This document shows positions 4,807 to 5,052 of a stretch of 5,052 nt of DNA, piece after piece. A program made the translations under genes and the position numbers. The notes beneath the pieces were generated by a model. It was not told where the DNA came from, ran no database searches, and worked only from the letters and a program-made list of their open reading frames with translations. Position 1 is the first letter of the stretch. Each line of letters opens with the position of its first letter. This DNA comes from Promethearchaeota archaeon. Its GTDB lineage: Archaea > Asgardarchaeota > Lokiarchaeia > Sigynarchaeales > SOKP01. The DNA is taken from positions 1 to 5,052 of the forward strand of contig JAEOUI010000581.1 in assembly GCA_016839425.1 (NCBI GenBank), written 5' to 3'.

Positions 4807-5052
4807 ATGGAAACTCCTAATCAAAAAAAGCTACCTAAGTTTATTTTACTTCAAACTATAGTTATCGGTTTACTATATGCCGCTGATCAAGTATATGGAT
4901 TCATTGAGCAGAATTTTTTTAATACTTATTTGACTCATGTTTTAGACCTTCCTGAATTTTATGTAAGCGTTATGGTTTCTTTTTCCGCTTTAATGGGGAT
5001 GATTTTTCTTCTTTTTTGGGGTATCTTAAGCGATAATACTCGATGGAAAGGT
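4807..5052 (+). CDS. MFS transporter, N-terminal fragment (3' end outside window)
   Basis: The visible 82 residues are the start of a polytopic membrane carrier. A short basic N-terminus (KKLPK, 7-11) leads into TM1 (about 12-33), an outside loop (about 34-50, with NTYLTHVLDLPEFY characteristic of the segment before TM2), and TM2 (about 51-73). TM2 is followed by GILSDNTRWKG (72-82), the MFS motif A in the loop between TM2 and TM3, where G72, D76 and R79 fit the family pattern. The D-N-T-R form is like sugar carriers of the GPH (MelB-type) group, where the loop usually continues with a Gly-Arg-Arg stretch, but the window ends first. Substrate cannot be told. The ATG at 4807 is chosen because it gives a normal MFS N-terminus and sits correctly behind a TATA box. 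Confidence 0.8.
   Translation, partial: METPNQKKLPKFILLQTIVIGLLYAADQVYGFIEQNFFNTYLTHVLDLPEFYVSVMVSFSALMGMIFLLFWGILSDNTRWKG

Noticed and set aside
1..5052. CRISPR array, tRNA, rRNA, insertion sequence or integrase
   Set aside because: No spaced long repeats, cloverleaf, rRNA-like block, terminal inverted repeats or recombinase motifs were seen on either strand.

Overview
This AT-rich 5 kb window looks archaeal and most probably comes from an Asgard archaeon (Lokiarchaeia-like). The main reason is the first gene: an N-terminal roadblock/LC7 domain joined to a complete Rab/Ras/Arf-like small GTPase, a protein type expected in Asgard genomes. TATA-like boxes upstream of several genes, poly-T tracts after genes, AGA-rich arginine codon use and one TTG start fit an archaeon. 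The lineage call is inference; there is no rRNA or other marker gene here.

Layout. Minus strand, 1583 to the left edge: roadblock-GTPase fusion, 527 codons visible, 3' end missing. Its C-terminal third looks like a worn second GTPase half without nucleotide-binding motifs. Minus strand, 3071-1686: a complete GH4 NAD/metal-dependent glycosidase of the MelA (alpha-galactosidase/alpha-galacturonase) type. The 102-bp gap between these two genes carries a duplicated T9 tract, so they are probably separate transcription units. At 3072-3369 a divergent spacer holds a TATA-like box for each direction and a pair of CTATAG palindromes near the predicted GH4 transcription start. Plus strand, 3370-3882: a 170-residue protein with a possible PH/GRAM-like beta-rich core. 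At 3883-4337 a 455-bp spacer holds a good archaeal promoter motif, a (GTA)5 hairpin and two poly-A tracts. Plus strand, 4338-4661: a 107-residue, strongly acidic orphan protein with the only consensus Shine-Dalgarno site in the window. Plus strand, 4807 to the right edge: the first 82 residues of an MFS transporter.

How the genes may relate. A MelA-like glycosidase and an MFS carrier in the same neighbourhood suggest sugar uptake and breakdown, but they lie on opposite strands and are separated by two unrelated genes, so this is only a suggestion. The GTPase belongs to a signalling or membrane/cytoskeleton role, with its putative roadblock partner built into the same chain. No tRNA, rRNA, CRISPR array, transposase or integrase was seen.
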